Part shown: positions 1-6,203 of the stretch, in pieces | How positions within the stretch are numbered: position 1 is the first letter of the stretch | Layout of the letters: every line of letters starts with the position of its first letter | Assembly: GCA_903839355.1 (NCBI GenBank) | Contig: CAIMBV010000023.1 | Coordinates: 1 to 6,203 of the forward strand | From: an uncultured Actinomycetes bacterium | GTDB lineage: Bacteria > Actinomycetota > Actinomycetes > Nanopelagicales > Nanopelagicaceae | Direction of reading: 5' to 3' | DNA length: 6,203 nt | Position numbers and translations under genes: made by a program | The notes under the pieces: generated by a model | Told to the model about the DNA's origin: nothing | Database searches by the model: none | What the model saw: only the letters and a program-made list of their open reading frames with translations

Positions 1-1811
1 GGGCGACTCATCTTGTCGCCTCTTATCTCTCGAACGAAGAGCAACAAATCACTGAACTCTTGATCAGCAACCCTCCTGCAAAAGCTTGGAATGTAAAAGT
101 ACCAACTACCTCATTTCTAGAGTCGCTCTTCTTTAGCTTTGCTCCCTTCCTGCTTATCGGTTTTCTACTTCTTCTCTTTATGTCTAATTCGCAGGGTGGA
201 AATCGCATCTTCTCCTTTGGGCGATCAAAGGCAAAGTTGCAGTCCAAGGAGGCGCCAAAGAGCACCTTCGCAGATGTTGCAGGTGCAGATGAGGCAGTTG
301 CAGAACTCCGCGAGATTAAAGATTTTCTCTCTGATCCCAAGAAGTACCAAGATATTGGCGCCAAGATTCCTAAAGGAGTTCTGCTTTATGGCCCTCCAGG
401 TACTGGTAAGACCTTGCTTGCTCGCGCTGTTGCAGGGGAGGCGAATGTTCCCTTCTTCTCTATTTCCGGTTCTGAATTTGTAGAGATGTTCGTTGGAGTA
501 GGTGCATCTCGAGTCCGTGACCTCTTTAATCAAGCAAAAGAAGCGGCGCCAGCGATCATCTTTGTAGATGAGATTGATGCAGTAGGACGTCAACGCGGTG
601 CTGGTTTGGGTGGCGGAAATGATGAGCGGGAACAGACCCTCAATCAACTTTTGGTAGAGATGGATGGCTTTGAGGCGAATACCCAAGTTATTTTGATCGC
701 GGCAACAAACCGTCCAGATGTGCTCGATCCTGCGATCTTGCGCCCAGGTCGATTTGATCGACAGATTCCAGTTGATCGTCCAGATCTTTTGGGGCGTAAG
801 GCAATTCTTGAGGTACATGCCAAAGGAAAGCCGATTGCCAAGAGCGTTGATCTAGGTGAAATTGCTAAGCGAACCCCTGGATTTACCGGAGCAGATCTCG
901 CCAACGTTTTGAATGAGGCTGCTCTCTTAACGGCGCGCGAGAATGCAAAGGTGATCACGACCATGGCTCTCGATGAATCTATCGATCGCGTTATGGCCGG
1001 ACCACAACGCACCAGTCGACTTATGACCGAGGAAGAGCGACGCATCACCGCTTATCACGAAGGTGGACATGCACTTGTCGCTCACGCACTTCCAAATACC
1101 GATCCAGTTCATAAAATTACGATCATGCCGCGCGGTCGCGCTCTGGGTTACACGATGGTGCTTCCAGACGAAGATCGCTATGCGACAACTCGTAATCAGA
1201 TGCTTGATCAATTGTCATATTCACTTGGCGGTCGCGCCGCAGAAGAGTTGATCTTTCATGATCCGACTACTGGGGCTTCAAACGATATTGAAAAGGCAAC
1301 TAACTTGGCGCGTGCCATGGTTACCCAATATGGAATGACCGAACGTATCGGTGCGATCAAACTTGGTACCGGTGATAGCGATCCATTCCTTGGACGCGAC
1401 TACGGTCACCAACGTGACTACTCCGAGGAGATCGCTGGCATCATCGATGAGGAGATTCACGCTCTTATCGAAAATGCGCACCAAGAGGCTTTCAATATTC
1501 TGGTCGCCAATCGCGATATTTTGGATGCGCTAGTAGTTGAACTCTTAGAGCGCGAGACCCTGCTCAAAGATGACATCGAGCGCATCTTTGCCAAAGTTGC
1601 ACTCGTAGAACCACGTCCTGCCTGGACTGGTTCGCCAAATCGCACGCCTTCGACAATTCCTCCGGTTGGCTTAGTTTCGGCAAAACCGCAGTTAGATCCA
1701 GAGGCAAACCCAGAGAAGCCTGTGCGTAAACCACGCAAGAAGAAAGTTGCTCCACCAGCGCAGTCACCTGTTCCAGAGCTGGTCGTTCCAGAGCAGGGTA
1801 GCGATGAGTGA
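1..1811 (+). CDS. ftsH: FtsH, ATP-dependent zinc metalloprotease (5' end outside the window)
   Basis: This is a membrane-anchored AAA+ protease that extracts and degrades damaged or regulatory membrane and cytosolic proteins. The frame is open from position 3, so the TTG at 60 is not the real start: codons 3-59 read as the end of the extracytoplasmic domain and the true start lies before the window. One transmembrane helix is visible (126-182, [13 protein letters not shown] then leucine-rich). Next come the Walker A motif GPPGTGKT (390-413), Walker B IIFVDE (555-572) and the second region of homology, NRPDVLDP to RPGRFDRQ, with both arginine fingers (708-764). The zinc site HEGGH is at 1056-1070, and the likely third ligand is the Asp of GASNDIE (codon 1284). 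HEGGH rather than HEAGH matches mycobacterial FtsH as I recall it. The C-terminus is a Pro/Lys-rich tail (RKPRKKK) ending in an acidic stretch. The last 8 bases overlap folE. Identification is secure. Confidence -1.
   Translation, partial: ATHLVASYLSNEEQQITELLISNPPAKAWNVKVPTTSFLESLFFSFAPFLLIGFLLLLFMSNSQGGNRIFSFGRSKAKLQSKEAPKSTFADVAGADEAVAELREIKDFLSDPKKYQDIGAKIPKGVLLYGPPGTGKTLLARAVAGEANVPFFSISGSEFVEMFVGVGASRVRDLFNQAKEAAPAIIFVDEIDAVGRQRGAGLGGGNDEREQTLNQLLVEMDGFEANTQVILIAATNRPDVLDPAILRPGRFDRQIPVDRPDLLGRKAILEVHAKGKPIAKSVDLGEIAKRTPGFTGADLANVLNEAALLTARENAKVITTMALDESIDRVMAGPQRTSRLMTEEERRITAYHEGGHALVAHALPNTDPVHKITIMPRGRALGYTMVLPDEDRYATTRNQMLDQLSYSLGGRAAEELIFHDPTTGASNDIEKATNLARAMVTQYGMTERIGAIKLGTGDSDPFLGRDYGHQRDYSEEIAGIIDEEIHALIENAHQEAFNILVANRDILDALVVELLERETLLKDDIERIFAKVALVEPRPAWTGSPNRTPSTIPPVGLVSAKPQLDPEANPEKPVRKPRKKKVAPPAQSPVPELVVPEQGSDE
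126..182 (+). other. FtsH second transmembrane helix (coding sub-feature)
   Basis: A 19-residue run of hydrophobic residues inside ftsH ([13 protein letters not shown] and then LLLLFM) is followed by a polar segment and a basic stretch (GRSKAKL). This is the expected membrane helix joining the extracytoplasmic domain to the cytosolic AAA+ domain. The first helix of FtsH must lie upstream of the window. Confidence -1.
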
Positions 1812-2430
1812 TGATCTTTCGCCGGTATCGATGGGACCTCATGACGGTAAGGCGAGAGCAGAATTCGATCAAGCTCGCGCTGAACGTGCGATAACTGAGT
1901 TACTCCTTGCGATTGGAGAGGATCCAACTCGAGATGGACTTCGAGATACACCCGCACGAGTAGCGCGGGCATATCGCGAAAATTTTGAAGGTCTGTGGCA
2001 GAACCCAGAAGATATTCTGACAACAACTTTTGATATAGGGCACAAGGAATTAGTTATCGTGCGCGACATTGAGGTCTTCTCTCACTGCGAACATCACCTA
2101 ACTCCTTTCCATGGCGTCGCTCATGTCGGCTATATCCCCGGTGAATCCGGTCGTATAACTGGAATATCAAAGTTAGCTCGCCTGGTTGATCTCTACTCAC
2201 GTCGCCCCCAAGTACAAGAGCGGCTTACAACTCAGATAGCAGATGCGATAGTTGAGATCTTAAAACCGGCCGGCGTCATAGTAATTATTGATTGCGAACA
2301 CCTCTGTATGTCGATGCGAGGTGTAAAAAAGTCACAGGCGCGGACCACAACCTCTGCGGTACGTGGTCACCTACGCAACGCTGCTACCAGGGCTGAGGCA
2401 ATGGCTCTAATAACCGCTTCTGATCGCTGA
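1804..2430 (+). CDS. folE: GTP cyclohydrolase I (GTP to 7,8-dihydroneopterin triphosphate)
   Basis: This enzyme opens the guanine ring of GTP and makes 7,8-dihydroneopterin triphosphate, the first step of folate synthesis. The predicted product has 208 residues, close to the usual actinobacterial length. Visible signatures are [12 protein letters not shown] near residues 40-51, the [12 protein letters not shown] motif and [12 protein letters not shown]. By alignment to E. coli FolE from memory, the zinc ligands are C95, H98 and C168, with H97 and H166 as the catalytic histidines; all are present. I chose ATG 1804 because it starts inside the end of ftsH (8-base overlap) and gives a normal N-terminus. 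The frame extends up to a TTG at 1747, but those 19 extra codons lie wholly inside ftsH. ATG 1831 is a shorter alternative. There is no strong Shine-Dalgarno sequence (only a weak cagggt), so translation probably couples to ftsH. The stop shares one base with the folP start. Confidence -1.
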   Translation: MSDDLSPVSMGPHDGKARAEFDQARAERAITELLLAIGEDPTRDGLRDTPARVARAYRENFEGLWQNPEDILTTTFDIGHKELVIVRDIEVFSHCEHHLTPFHGVAHVGYIPGESGRITGISKLARLVDLYSRRPQVQERLTTQIADAIVEILKPAGVIVIIDCEHLCMSMRGVKKSQARTTTSAVRGHLRNAATRAEAMALITASDR

Positions 2431-3236
2431 TGTCTGCCGTGCAGAGCACTCTGGTGATGGGAATTCTCAACATCACACCAGATTCATTTGCAGATGGTGG
2501 CCGTCACTTTGAACTAAGTAATGCGGTTGAACGTGCCAAGGAGATGCTTAAAGAAGGTGTCGACATCATCGATGTCGGAGGTGAATCTACTCGCCCAGGT
2601 TCAGAGCGCATATCGAGTGAAGAAGAACGCAATCGAGTTATCCCAGTTATCACCGCACTCAAAGAGTTAGGTGCTGTGATCAGTATCGACACGACACGTT
2701 CGGAGATAGCCAAACTCTCAATTGATGCGGGGGCTAGTTATGTCAATGACATTAGTGGAGGCTTATCTGATTCAAAGATGGCCTCAGTCATCTCGGCACA
2801 TCCACAGGTACAGTACATAGCTATGCATTGGCGGGGTGAGTCTAAAGAAATGCAATCACACGCTGTTTACAAGAATGTCGTGCAGGAAGTTCGTGAAGAG
2901 CTCGAAGCGAGAACAGATGCCCTCATAAAAGCGGGAGTAAATCCAGATCAAATAATCCTTGATCCCGGCATTGGTTTTGCCAAAACCAGTGCTCACAATT
3001 GGGAGCTGCTCCGCCAGATCGATCGCCTGCAACTCATGGGATACCCACTCTTGGTTGGCGTCTCACGTAAGCGCTTCTTAGGTGAATTAGTAGGTTCTCC
3101 GAACCCGGATGATCGCGACTCCGCTACAGTCGCTCTTACAACTGAATTAGCTCGTAAAGGCGTGTGGGGAGTTAGAACCCATAGCGTGAAGCCTCACCTT
3201 GATGCCATCAAAGTAGTAAAGGAGTTATTCGGATGA
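2430..3236 (+). CDS. folP: Dihydropteroate synthase
   Basis: The enzyme condenses 6-hydroxymethyl-dihydropterin pyrophosphate with p-aminobenzoate to give dihydropteroate; it is the target of sulfonamides. The product has 268 residues, a normal length, and should form a TIM barrel. Both family signatures are present: VMGILNITPDSFADGG (residues 9-24) and IIDVGGESTRPGS (46-58), the latter carrying the flexible-loop STRPG. Other expected active-site elements are SIDTTR (D87), YVNDISGG (N106-D107), ILDPGIGF (D178), the VSRKRF lysine (K214) and the C-terminal R-x-H pair (R249, H251). The C-terminal motif reads RTHSV where RVHDV is usual. The start overlaps the folE stop by one base (TGATG), and no clear Shine-Dalgarno sequence precedes it, so reinitiation after folE is likely. 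It encodes the pterin-pABA joining step but sits before folB and folK, the usual actinobacterial order. Confidence -1.
   Translation: MSAVQSTLVMGILNITPDSFADGGRHFELSNAVERAKEMLKEGVDIIDVGGESTRPGSERISSEEERNRVIPVITALKELGAVISIDTTRSEIAKLSIDAGASYVNDISGGLSDSKMASVISAHPQVQYIAMHWRGESKEMQSHAVYKNVVQEVREELEARTDALIKAGVNPDQIILDPGIGFAKTSAHNWELLRQIDRLQLMGYPLLVGVSRKRFLGELVGSPNPDDRDSATVALTTELARKGVWGVRTHSVKPHLDAIKVVKELFG
3218..3224 (+). promoter_or_regulatory. Ribosome binding site of folB
   Basis: The sequence aaaggag lies inside the 3' end of folP, with 8 bases between its last G and ATG 3233. It is the best Shine-Dalgarno match among the overlapping starts and confirms the folB start, which itself overlaps the folP stop by ATGA. 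Confidence -1.
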
Positions 3237-3592
3237 GCGACTATATAGAGATTAAAGGCATATCGGGGTTTGGTTATCACGGACTCTTTGAGCACGAACG
3301 TCAAAATGGTCAGAGCTTTGCGGTAGATGTAAAACTTGAATTAGAAAAGAAGAAGGCTTCAAAGAGCGATGACATTAATGATGCAGTGGACTACTCAGAG
3401 GTCGCTAAATTGGTCTACGCCCACATTGTTGGCGAACCAGTCAATCTCATTGAGCATCTAGCCCAGCTAATAGCTGAAGAACTTCTAGATCTCTTTCCAC
3501 TTAAATCCGTAGAGGTAGTTGTTCACAAAGCTAATGCACCAGTGGGATTGCCAGTGGGAGATATCGCGGTTCGAATAAAGCGCTCCCAATGA
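3233..3592 (+). CDS. folB: Dihydroneopterin aldolase
   Basis: FolB cleaves 7,8-dihydroneopterin to 6-hydroxymethyl-7,8-dihydropterin and glycolaldehyde, supplying the substrate of FolK. The product has 119 residues, the usual size for this small cytosolic enzyme, which forms an octamer in characterised relatives. Visible family marks are GYHGLFEHERQNGQ-F-VDV (residues 14-33, with conserved E22), VDYSEV (Y54), NLIEHLA (E74, which binds the pterin) and VHKANAP (K99, the catalytic lysine by family comparison). The ending DIAVRIKR is also typical. The start overlaps the folP stop by 4 bases (ATGA) and has a good ribosome binding site. The stop likewise overlaps the folK start by 4 bases. Identification is secure from motifs and neighbours. 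Confidence -1.
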   Translation: MSDYIEIKGISGFGYHGLFEHERQNGQSFAVDVKLELEKKKASKSDDINDAVDYSEVAKLVYAHIVGEPVNLIEHLAQLIAEELLDLFPLKSVEVVVHKANAPVGLPVGDIAVRIKRSQ

Positions 3593-4038
3593 AAGTCGTA
3601 ATTGCCCTCGGTTCAAATATCGGTGATACAAACTCACACCTGCATCATGCAATAGAGGAGCTAGGTAAAGTCATTTCAATTACTAAAGTTTCAAGTTTCT
3701 ACAAGACAGAGCCAGTGGGTGGCCCTGTACAAGATGATTTCCTTAACGCGGTATTAATTGCTGAAAGTGATTTAGATCCACTCGACATTCTGGTCGCCAT
3801 GCAAGAGATTGAAACTTTGGCGGGACGGACCCGTGATGTTCATTGGGGCCCGCGCACACTTGATCTTGACCTGATTACTTATGGAGATGCGATTATTGAC
3901 GAGCCACATCTAGAACTTCCTCATCCGCGAGCCCACGAACGCGCATTTGTTTTAGGGCCTTGGCTCGAGATTGATCCTGAAGGAGTGCTAGCGGGTAAGG
4001 GTCAGATAAAAGATTTGCTTGAGGCGATTAAGCAGTAA
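3589..4038 (+). CDS. folK: 2-amino-4-hydroxy-6-hydroxymethyldihydropteridine pyrophosphokinase (HPPK)
   Basis: FolK transfers pyrophosphate from ATP to 6-hydroxymethyl-7,8-dihydropterin, making the substrate used by FolP. The 149 residues form a complete single-domain HPPK. Characteristic segments are ALGSNIGD (6-13), FYKTEPVGGPVQDDFLNAV (37-55), HWGPRTLDLDLI (85-96) with the two magnesium-binding aspartates D92 and D94, and LPHPRAHERAFVLGP (110-124), whose H112 and arginines contact ATP. It starts within the folB stop (ATGA overlap) without a strong Shine-Dalgarno sequence, so it is probably coupled to folB. It ends at TAA 4036-4038, followed by the only intergenic gap of the window. In many actinobacteria a DUF3180 membrane protein gene follows folK; it is absent here. 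Confidence -1.
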   Translation: MKVVIALGSNIGDTNSHLHHAIEELGKVISITKVSSFYKTEPVGGPVQDDFLNAVLIAESDLDPLDILVAMQEIETLAGRTRDVHWGPRTLDLDLITYGDAIIDEPHLELPHPRAHERAFVLGPWLEIDPEGVLAGKGQIKDLLEAIKQ

Positions 4039-4080
4039 ACTTATGGCACTAGCCCGGTACCTCGAAAGGACTGGAGCACG
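4039..4080 (+). other. Only intergenic spacer, between folK and panC
   Basis: These 42 bases are the sole gap in an otherwise overlapping gene chain. They hold the panC ribosome binding region and most of a 13-codon reading frame (4043-4084) in a frame different from panC. I see no hairpin followed by a T-run, so no terminator, and no convincing -10/-35 pair. Confidence -1.
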
Positions 4081-4084
4081 ATGA
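4043..4084 (+). pseudogene. Mini-ORF MALARYLERTGAR upstream of panC; possible displaced PanC N-terminus or leader peptide
   Basis: A 13-codon frame starts at ATG 4043 and stops at TGA 4082-4084, which overlaps the panC start as ATGA. Its peptide looks like the last turn of the N-terminal helix of PanC: compare ALRLTGRR before VMLVPTMG in M. tuberculosis and RRLRMEGKR before VALVPTMG in E. coli (both from memory). The frame is open upstream to 4010 and has a TTG at 4019, inside folK. It has no recognisable ribosome binding site of its own. The readings are a frameshifted 5' end of panC, a coupled leader peptide, or chance. Coding status is uncertain, and the pseudogene label is only the closest available type. 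Confidence -1.
4065..4076 (+). promoter_or_regulatory. Ribosome binding region of panC
   Basis: Two purine-rich blocks precede ATG 4081: aaagga (4065-4070, spacing 10) and ggag (4073-4076, spacing 4). Neither spacing is ideal, but together they make initiation at 4081 believable. No other ATG, GTG or TTG lies in the panC frame between the folK stop and 4081. Confidence -1.
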
Positions 4085-4833
4085 GCGAGACAGTGGCCTT
4101 TGTACCCACCATGGGTGCGCTTCATGCTGGTCACTTGGAGTTGATCAAGCGCGCTCGAACCTTGAGCGATGAGGTGGTCGTATCAATCTTTGTTAATCCA
4201 CTGCAATTTGAAAACCCCGATGACCTTGCTAAATATCCCAGGGATATTGAAGGAGATACCGAAAAAGCACTGAGCGCAGGTGCTACGCGAGTCTGGGCTC
4301 CTTCATATGATGAGGTTTATCCATCTGAGATCATCAAGATTTCTGCTGGAGAACTAGGCCGGAGATTTGAAGGGCGCGAAAGAGTCGGACACTTCGATGG
4401 GGTCTTGACCGTGGTCAATCGCCTCTTTGAATTAGTTAAACCTAATTTTGCAATCTTTGGCGAGAAGGATTTCCAGCAACTTTTTATTATCAAGAACTGG
4501 GTTAAGGAAAATCAGATTCCTGTAGAAATTATTGCCCACCCAACGGTGCGAGATAGTGACGGTCTAGCCCTATCCTCACGAAATCAACGGTTAAGCGCGC
4601 TAGGTAGGAAGAGCGCGCTGGTCATTCATCGAGCCCTCGTCGCCGCCTCAAGGGAAGAGATGCTGCAGATCCTGGCGAGCGAACCGGGATTTAAACTCGA
4701 TTACGCCGAGATCATCGACGAGGAGACCTTCGAAATTGCTTCTTCAGCGAGTACTTACAAGCGGGGAATAATCGCTGGTTGGGTAAATGGGGTCCGTTTG
4801 ATTGACAATAGTCCAATGGGATTAGCCCGATGA
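4081..4833 (+). CDS. panC: Pantothenate synthetase (pantoate--beta-alanine ligase), short N-terminus
   Basis: PanC activates pantoate with ATP and joins it to beta-alanine, giving pantothenate for coenzyme A. The core is intact: VPTMGALHAGH (residues 8-18, the HIGH-like motif with H15 and H18), SIFVNPLQF (Q42), FGEKDFQQL (K129, D130, Q133), and LALSSRNQRLS (162-172, the KMSKS-equivalent loop). The C-terminal domain ends with VRLIDN. The product is 250 residues against roughly 280-310 in relatives. The N-terminus is clearly short: the Met of VPTMG is residue 11, versus 30 in E. coli and about 40 in M. tuberculosis, so the first beta-strand and helix are missing. No upstream in-frame start exists because the folK stop is in the same frame. 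A peptide resembling the missing helix is encoded in another frame at 4043-4081. The gene ends inside nadB (ATGA). The family call is secure; the true 5' end is not. Confidence -1.
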   Translation: MSETVAFVPTMGALHAGHLELIKRARTLSDEVVVSIFVNPLQFENPDDLAKYPRDIEGDTEKALSAGATRVWAPSYDEVYPSEIIKISAGELGRRFEGRERVGHFDGVLTVVNRLFELVKPNFAIFGEKDFQQLFIIKNWVKENQIPVEIIAHPTVRDSDGLALSSRNQRLSALGRKSALVIHRALVAASREEMLQILASEPGFKLDYAEIIDEETFEIASSASTYKRGIIAGWVNGVRLIDNSPMGLAR

Positions 4834-6203
4834 AGTTATTTGCAGGAGCCCCAGGATGGACTGTCCGCGCCGATGTAATCGTGATCGGTTCTGGAGTCGC
4901 GGGTCTGACGACCGCACTCAATGCTCGCGCCGCCAATCTCTCGGTCTTGCTTGTAACTAAAGCTCACATCGATGAAGGCTCTACCAAATGGGCGCAAGGC
5001 GGAATCGCCGCCGCGCTTGGACCCGGTGATTCACCCGAAGAGCATAAAGAAGATACTTTGATTGCAGGCGCGGGACTTTGCGATATAGATGCGGTAAACG
5101 TCTTGGTAACTGAAGGACCCGAGGCGGTTCGCAAATTAATCGCTCGTGGCGCCGTATTTGATAAAGCAGAGAGCGGAGAGATCGCCCTCACTCGCGAGGG
5201 TGGCCATCACCGCAACAGAATTTTGCATGCCGGTGGTGATGCGACTGGAGCCGAGGTTTCTCGTGCACTTCTTGCTGCAGTACAAAATGACTCAGGGATT
5301 GAAGTTATTGAACATGCACTTGTGATTGATGCACTGAAGTCGAGCGATGGTCGCGTGTGTGGTGTCACACTGCATGTAATCGGTGCAGGTTCAAGCACTG
5401 GAGTTGGTCGAGCATTGGCGCGCGCTGTTGTTATTGCTACTGGTGGTTTAGGACAGGTGTATTCACAGACCACTAATCCTTCAGTCTCAACCGGAGACGG
5501 TGTGGCACTAGCGCTCCGGGCTGGTGCAGCAGTTGCAGATGTTGAATTTATTCAATTTCATCCAACAGTTCTCTGGCGTGATACCTCTGCCGCCGGTCAG
5601 CAACCGCTTATTAGTGAGGCGGTACGCGGTGAGGGAGCAGTATTGCTAAATCACAAGGGCGAGAGATTTATGGCCTCCGTGCATCCTCAGGCAGATCTCG
5701 CACCTCGCGATATTGTGGCGAAAGAGATCTTTAGCCAGATGCGCGAAGCCCACGTGCCTCACATGTGGCTAGATGCAACCGCGGTCAAGGATTTCCAAGA
5801 GAGATTTCCCACGATTTACGCCTCGTGTATGGCAAATGGGATTGATCCAGAGAAACAATTGATTCCTGTCGCCCCAGCATCGCACTACGCCTCTGGCGGC
5901 GTGCTTGTAGATATGAATGGGCAGAGCACCGTCCCCGGTTTATATGTCTGCGGTGAGAGTGCTTGCACTGGCGCACACGGAGCAAATCGATTGGCATCCA
6001 ATTCATTACTCGAAGGGTTGGTCTTTGGAGCTCGCATCTCTGAACACATTGCGCATCACTTAGTTGACTATCAAGAACCTGCAGATGACAGCAGCGAAAA
6101 GCGAATTTTGATTGATCCCGCCATTCGCATCCCACTCCAATTGGCTATGAGCGAGGGCGCTGGCGTTATGCGTTCTGATAAGAGTTTGCGGGCTACTCTT
6201 GCA
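4830..6203 (+). CDS. nadB: L-aspartate oxidase (3' end outside the window)
   Basis: NadB is an FAD enzyme that oxidises L-aspartate to iminoaspartate, the first step of de novo NAD synthesis, passing its product to quinolinate synthase NadA. The frame is open for 458 codons to the window edge; the family is about 530-560 residues, so most of the C-terminal helical domain is missing. Visible are the dinucleotide motif VIGSGVAGL (18-26), STKWAQGGIAAAL (51-63), EGGHHRNRILHAGGDATG near 130-147, FIQFHPT (H244), ISEAVRGEGA (S262, E263, R266), APRDIVA (R293), ASHYASGGV (H352) and GANRLASNSLLEGLV (R387). These match the catalytic set of E. coli NadB (H244, T259, E260, R290, H351, R386), with Ser for T259. 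The start is ATG 4830, overlapping the panC stop by ATGA; no strong Shine-Dalgarno sequence is seen, so coupling to panC is likely. Fumarate reductase and succinate dehydrogenase flavoproteins are related, but QGGIAA and the cofactor-gene neighbourhood favour NadB. Confidence -1.
   Translation, partial: MKLFAGAPGWTVRADVIVIGSGVAGLTTALNARAANLSVLLVTKAHIDEGSTKWAQGGIAAALGPGDSPEEHKEDTLIAGAGLCDIDAVNVLVTEGPEAVRKLIARGAVFDKAESGEIALTREGGHHRNRILHAGGDATGAEVSRALLAAVQNDSGIEVIEHALVIDALKSSDGRVCGVTLHVIGAGSSTGVGRALARAVVIATGGLGQVYSQTTNPSVSTGDGVALALRAGAAVADVEFIQFHPTVLWRDTSAAGQQPLISEAVRGEGAVLLNHKGERFMASVHPQADLAPRDIVAKEIFSQMREAHVPHMWLDATAVKDFQERFPTIYASCMANGIDPEKQLIPVAPASHYASGGVLVDMNGQSTVPGLYVCGESACTGAHGANRLASNSLLEGLVFGARISEHIAHHLVDYQEPADDSSEKRILIDPAIRIPLQLAMSEGAGVMRSDKSLRATLA

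Noticed and set aside
60..62. TTG at 60 as the start of ftsH
   Set aside because: The frame is open back to position 3 and those codons read as FtsH extracytoplasmic domain. A protein starting here would lack the first membrane helix.
225..818. 197-codon open frame on the minus strand inside ftsH
   Set aside because: It lies opposite the Walker and SRH region of FtsH, and its translation has no family-like motif.
1747..1803. Upstream TTG start for folE adding 19 residues
   Set aside because: The extra codons lie entirely inside the ftsH coding region, do not resemble a FolE N-terminus, and ATG 1804 fits the overlap pattern of the block.
1457..2026. 189-codon open frame on the minus strand across the ftsH/folE junction
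   Set aside because: It is antisense to two well-supported genes, and its serine/arginine-rich translation is typical of a reverse-frame shadow with no recognisable domain.
4015..4041. Possible promoter before panC: TTGCTT (4015-4020) with TAAACT (4036-4041)
   Set aside because: The spacing is only 15 bases and both boxes are poor matches. Such pairs occur often by chance.
4043..4833. Similar short strings at 4043-4057 (atggcactagcccgg) and 4816-4830 (atgggattagcccga), a possible repeat flanking panC
   Set aside because: They match at only 12 of 15 bases and are explained by similar codons (M-A-L-A-R and M-G-L-A-R). There are no target duplications or inverted ends to suggest a mobile element.
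5785..6135. 116-codon open frame on the minus strand inside nadB
   Set aside because: It is opposite conserved NadB active-site segments (HYASGGV, GANRLASNSLLEG), so it is a shadow frame.
1..6203. Frequent GATC sites
   Set aside because: They largely follow common Asp/Ile codon junctions (gat-c.., atc) in the genes. No clustering beyond coding use was apparent by eye, and I did not count them.

Overview
The window is a compact housekeeping block. It reads entirely on the + strand and has almost no non-coding DNA. Its order is ftsH (5' end cut by the window), folE, folP, folB, folK, panC, nadB (3' end cut by the window). The linkage of ftsH to folE-folP-folB-folK, followed by pantothenate and NAD biosynthesis genes, is the arrangement typical of Actinobacteria (Actinomycetota). 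Protein details agree: FtsH has the HEGGH zinc motif seen in mycobacterial FtsH, and NadB has actinobacterial-looking ISEAVRGEGA and HYASGGV segments. Base composition looks close to 50% GC by eye (not counted), low for classical actinomycetes. Together with the tight packing this suggests a small-genome actinobacterium, perhaps a freshwater Nanopelagicales/acI-type lineage. That placement is inference.

Layout: positions 1-1811 hold the FtsH membrane AAA+ zinc protease without its first residues. Positions 1804-4038 hold four folate genes joined by overlaps of 1 to 8 bases: GTP cyclohydrolase I, dihydropteroate synthase, dihydroneopterin aldolase and the pyrophosphokinase HPPK. Positions 4039-4080 form the only intergenic gap (42 bases). 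Then come panC (4081-4833, pantothenate synthetase) and nadB (4830 to the window end, L-aspartate oxidase), which overlap by 4 bases. The six junctions therefore comprise five overlaps and one short gap, so the block is probably one transcript with extensive translational coupling. No terminator or convincing internal promoter is visible.

Functionally, FolE makes dihydroneopterin triphosphate from GTP. FolB and FolK convert dephosphorylated dihydroneopterin to the activated pterin pyrophosphate, and FolP condenses that with p-aminobenzoate. PanC joins pantoate and beta-alanine for coenzyme A, and NadB starts de novo NAD synthesis from aspartate. The block is thus a cofactor-synthesis operon behind a protein quality-control gene.

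I found no new defence, mobile or RNA system. The one feature that deserves a second look is the panC 5' end. The annotated PanC lacks the usual N-terminal strand and helix of about 20 residues, while a helix-like peptide resembling that missing part is encoded just upstream in another frame, in the only gap of the operon.
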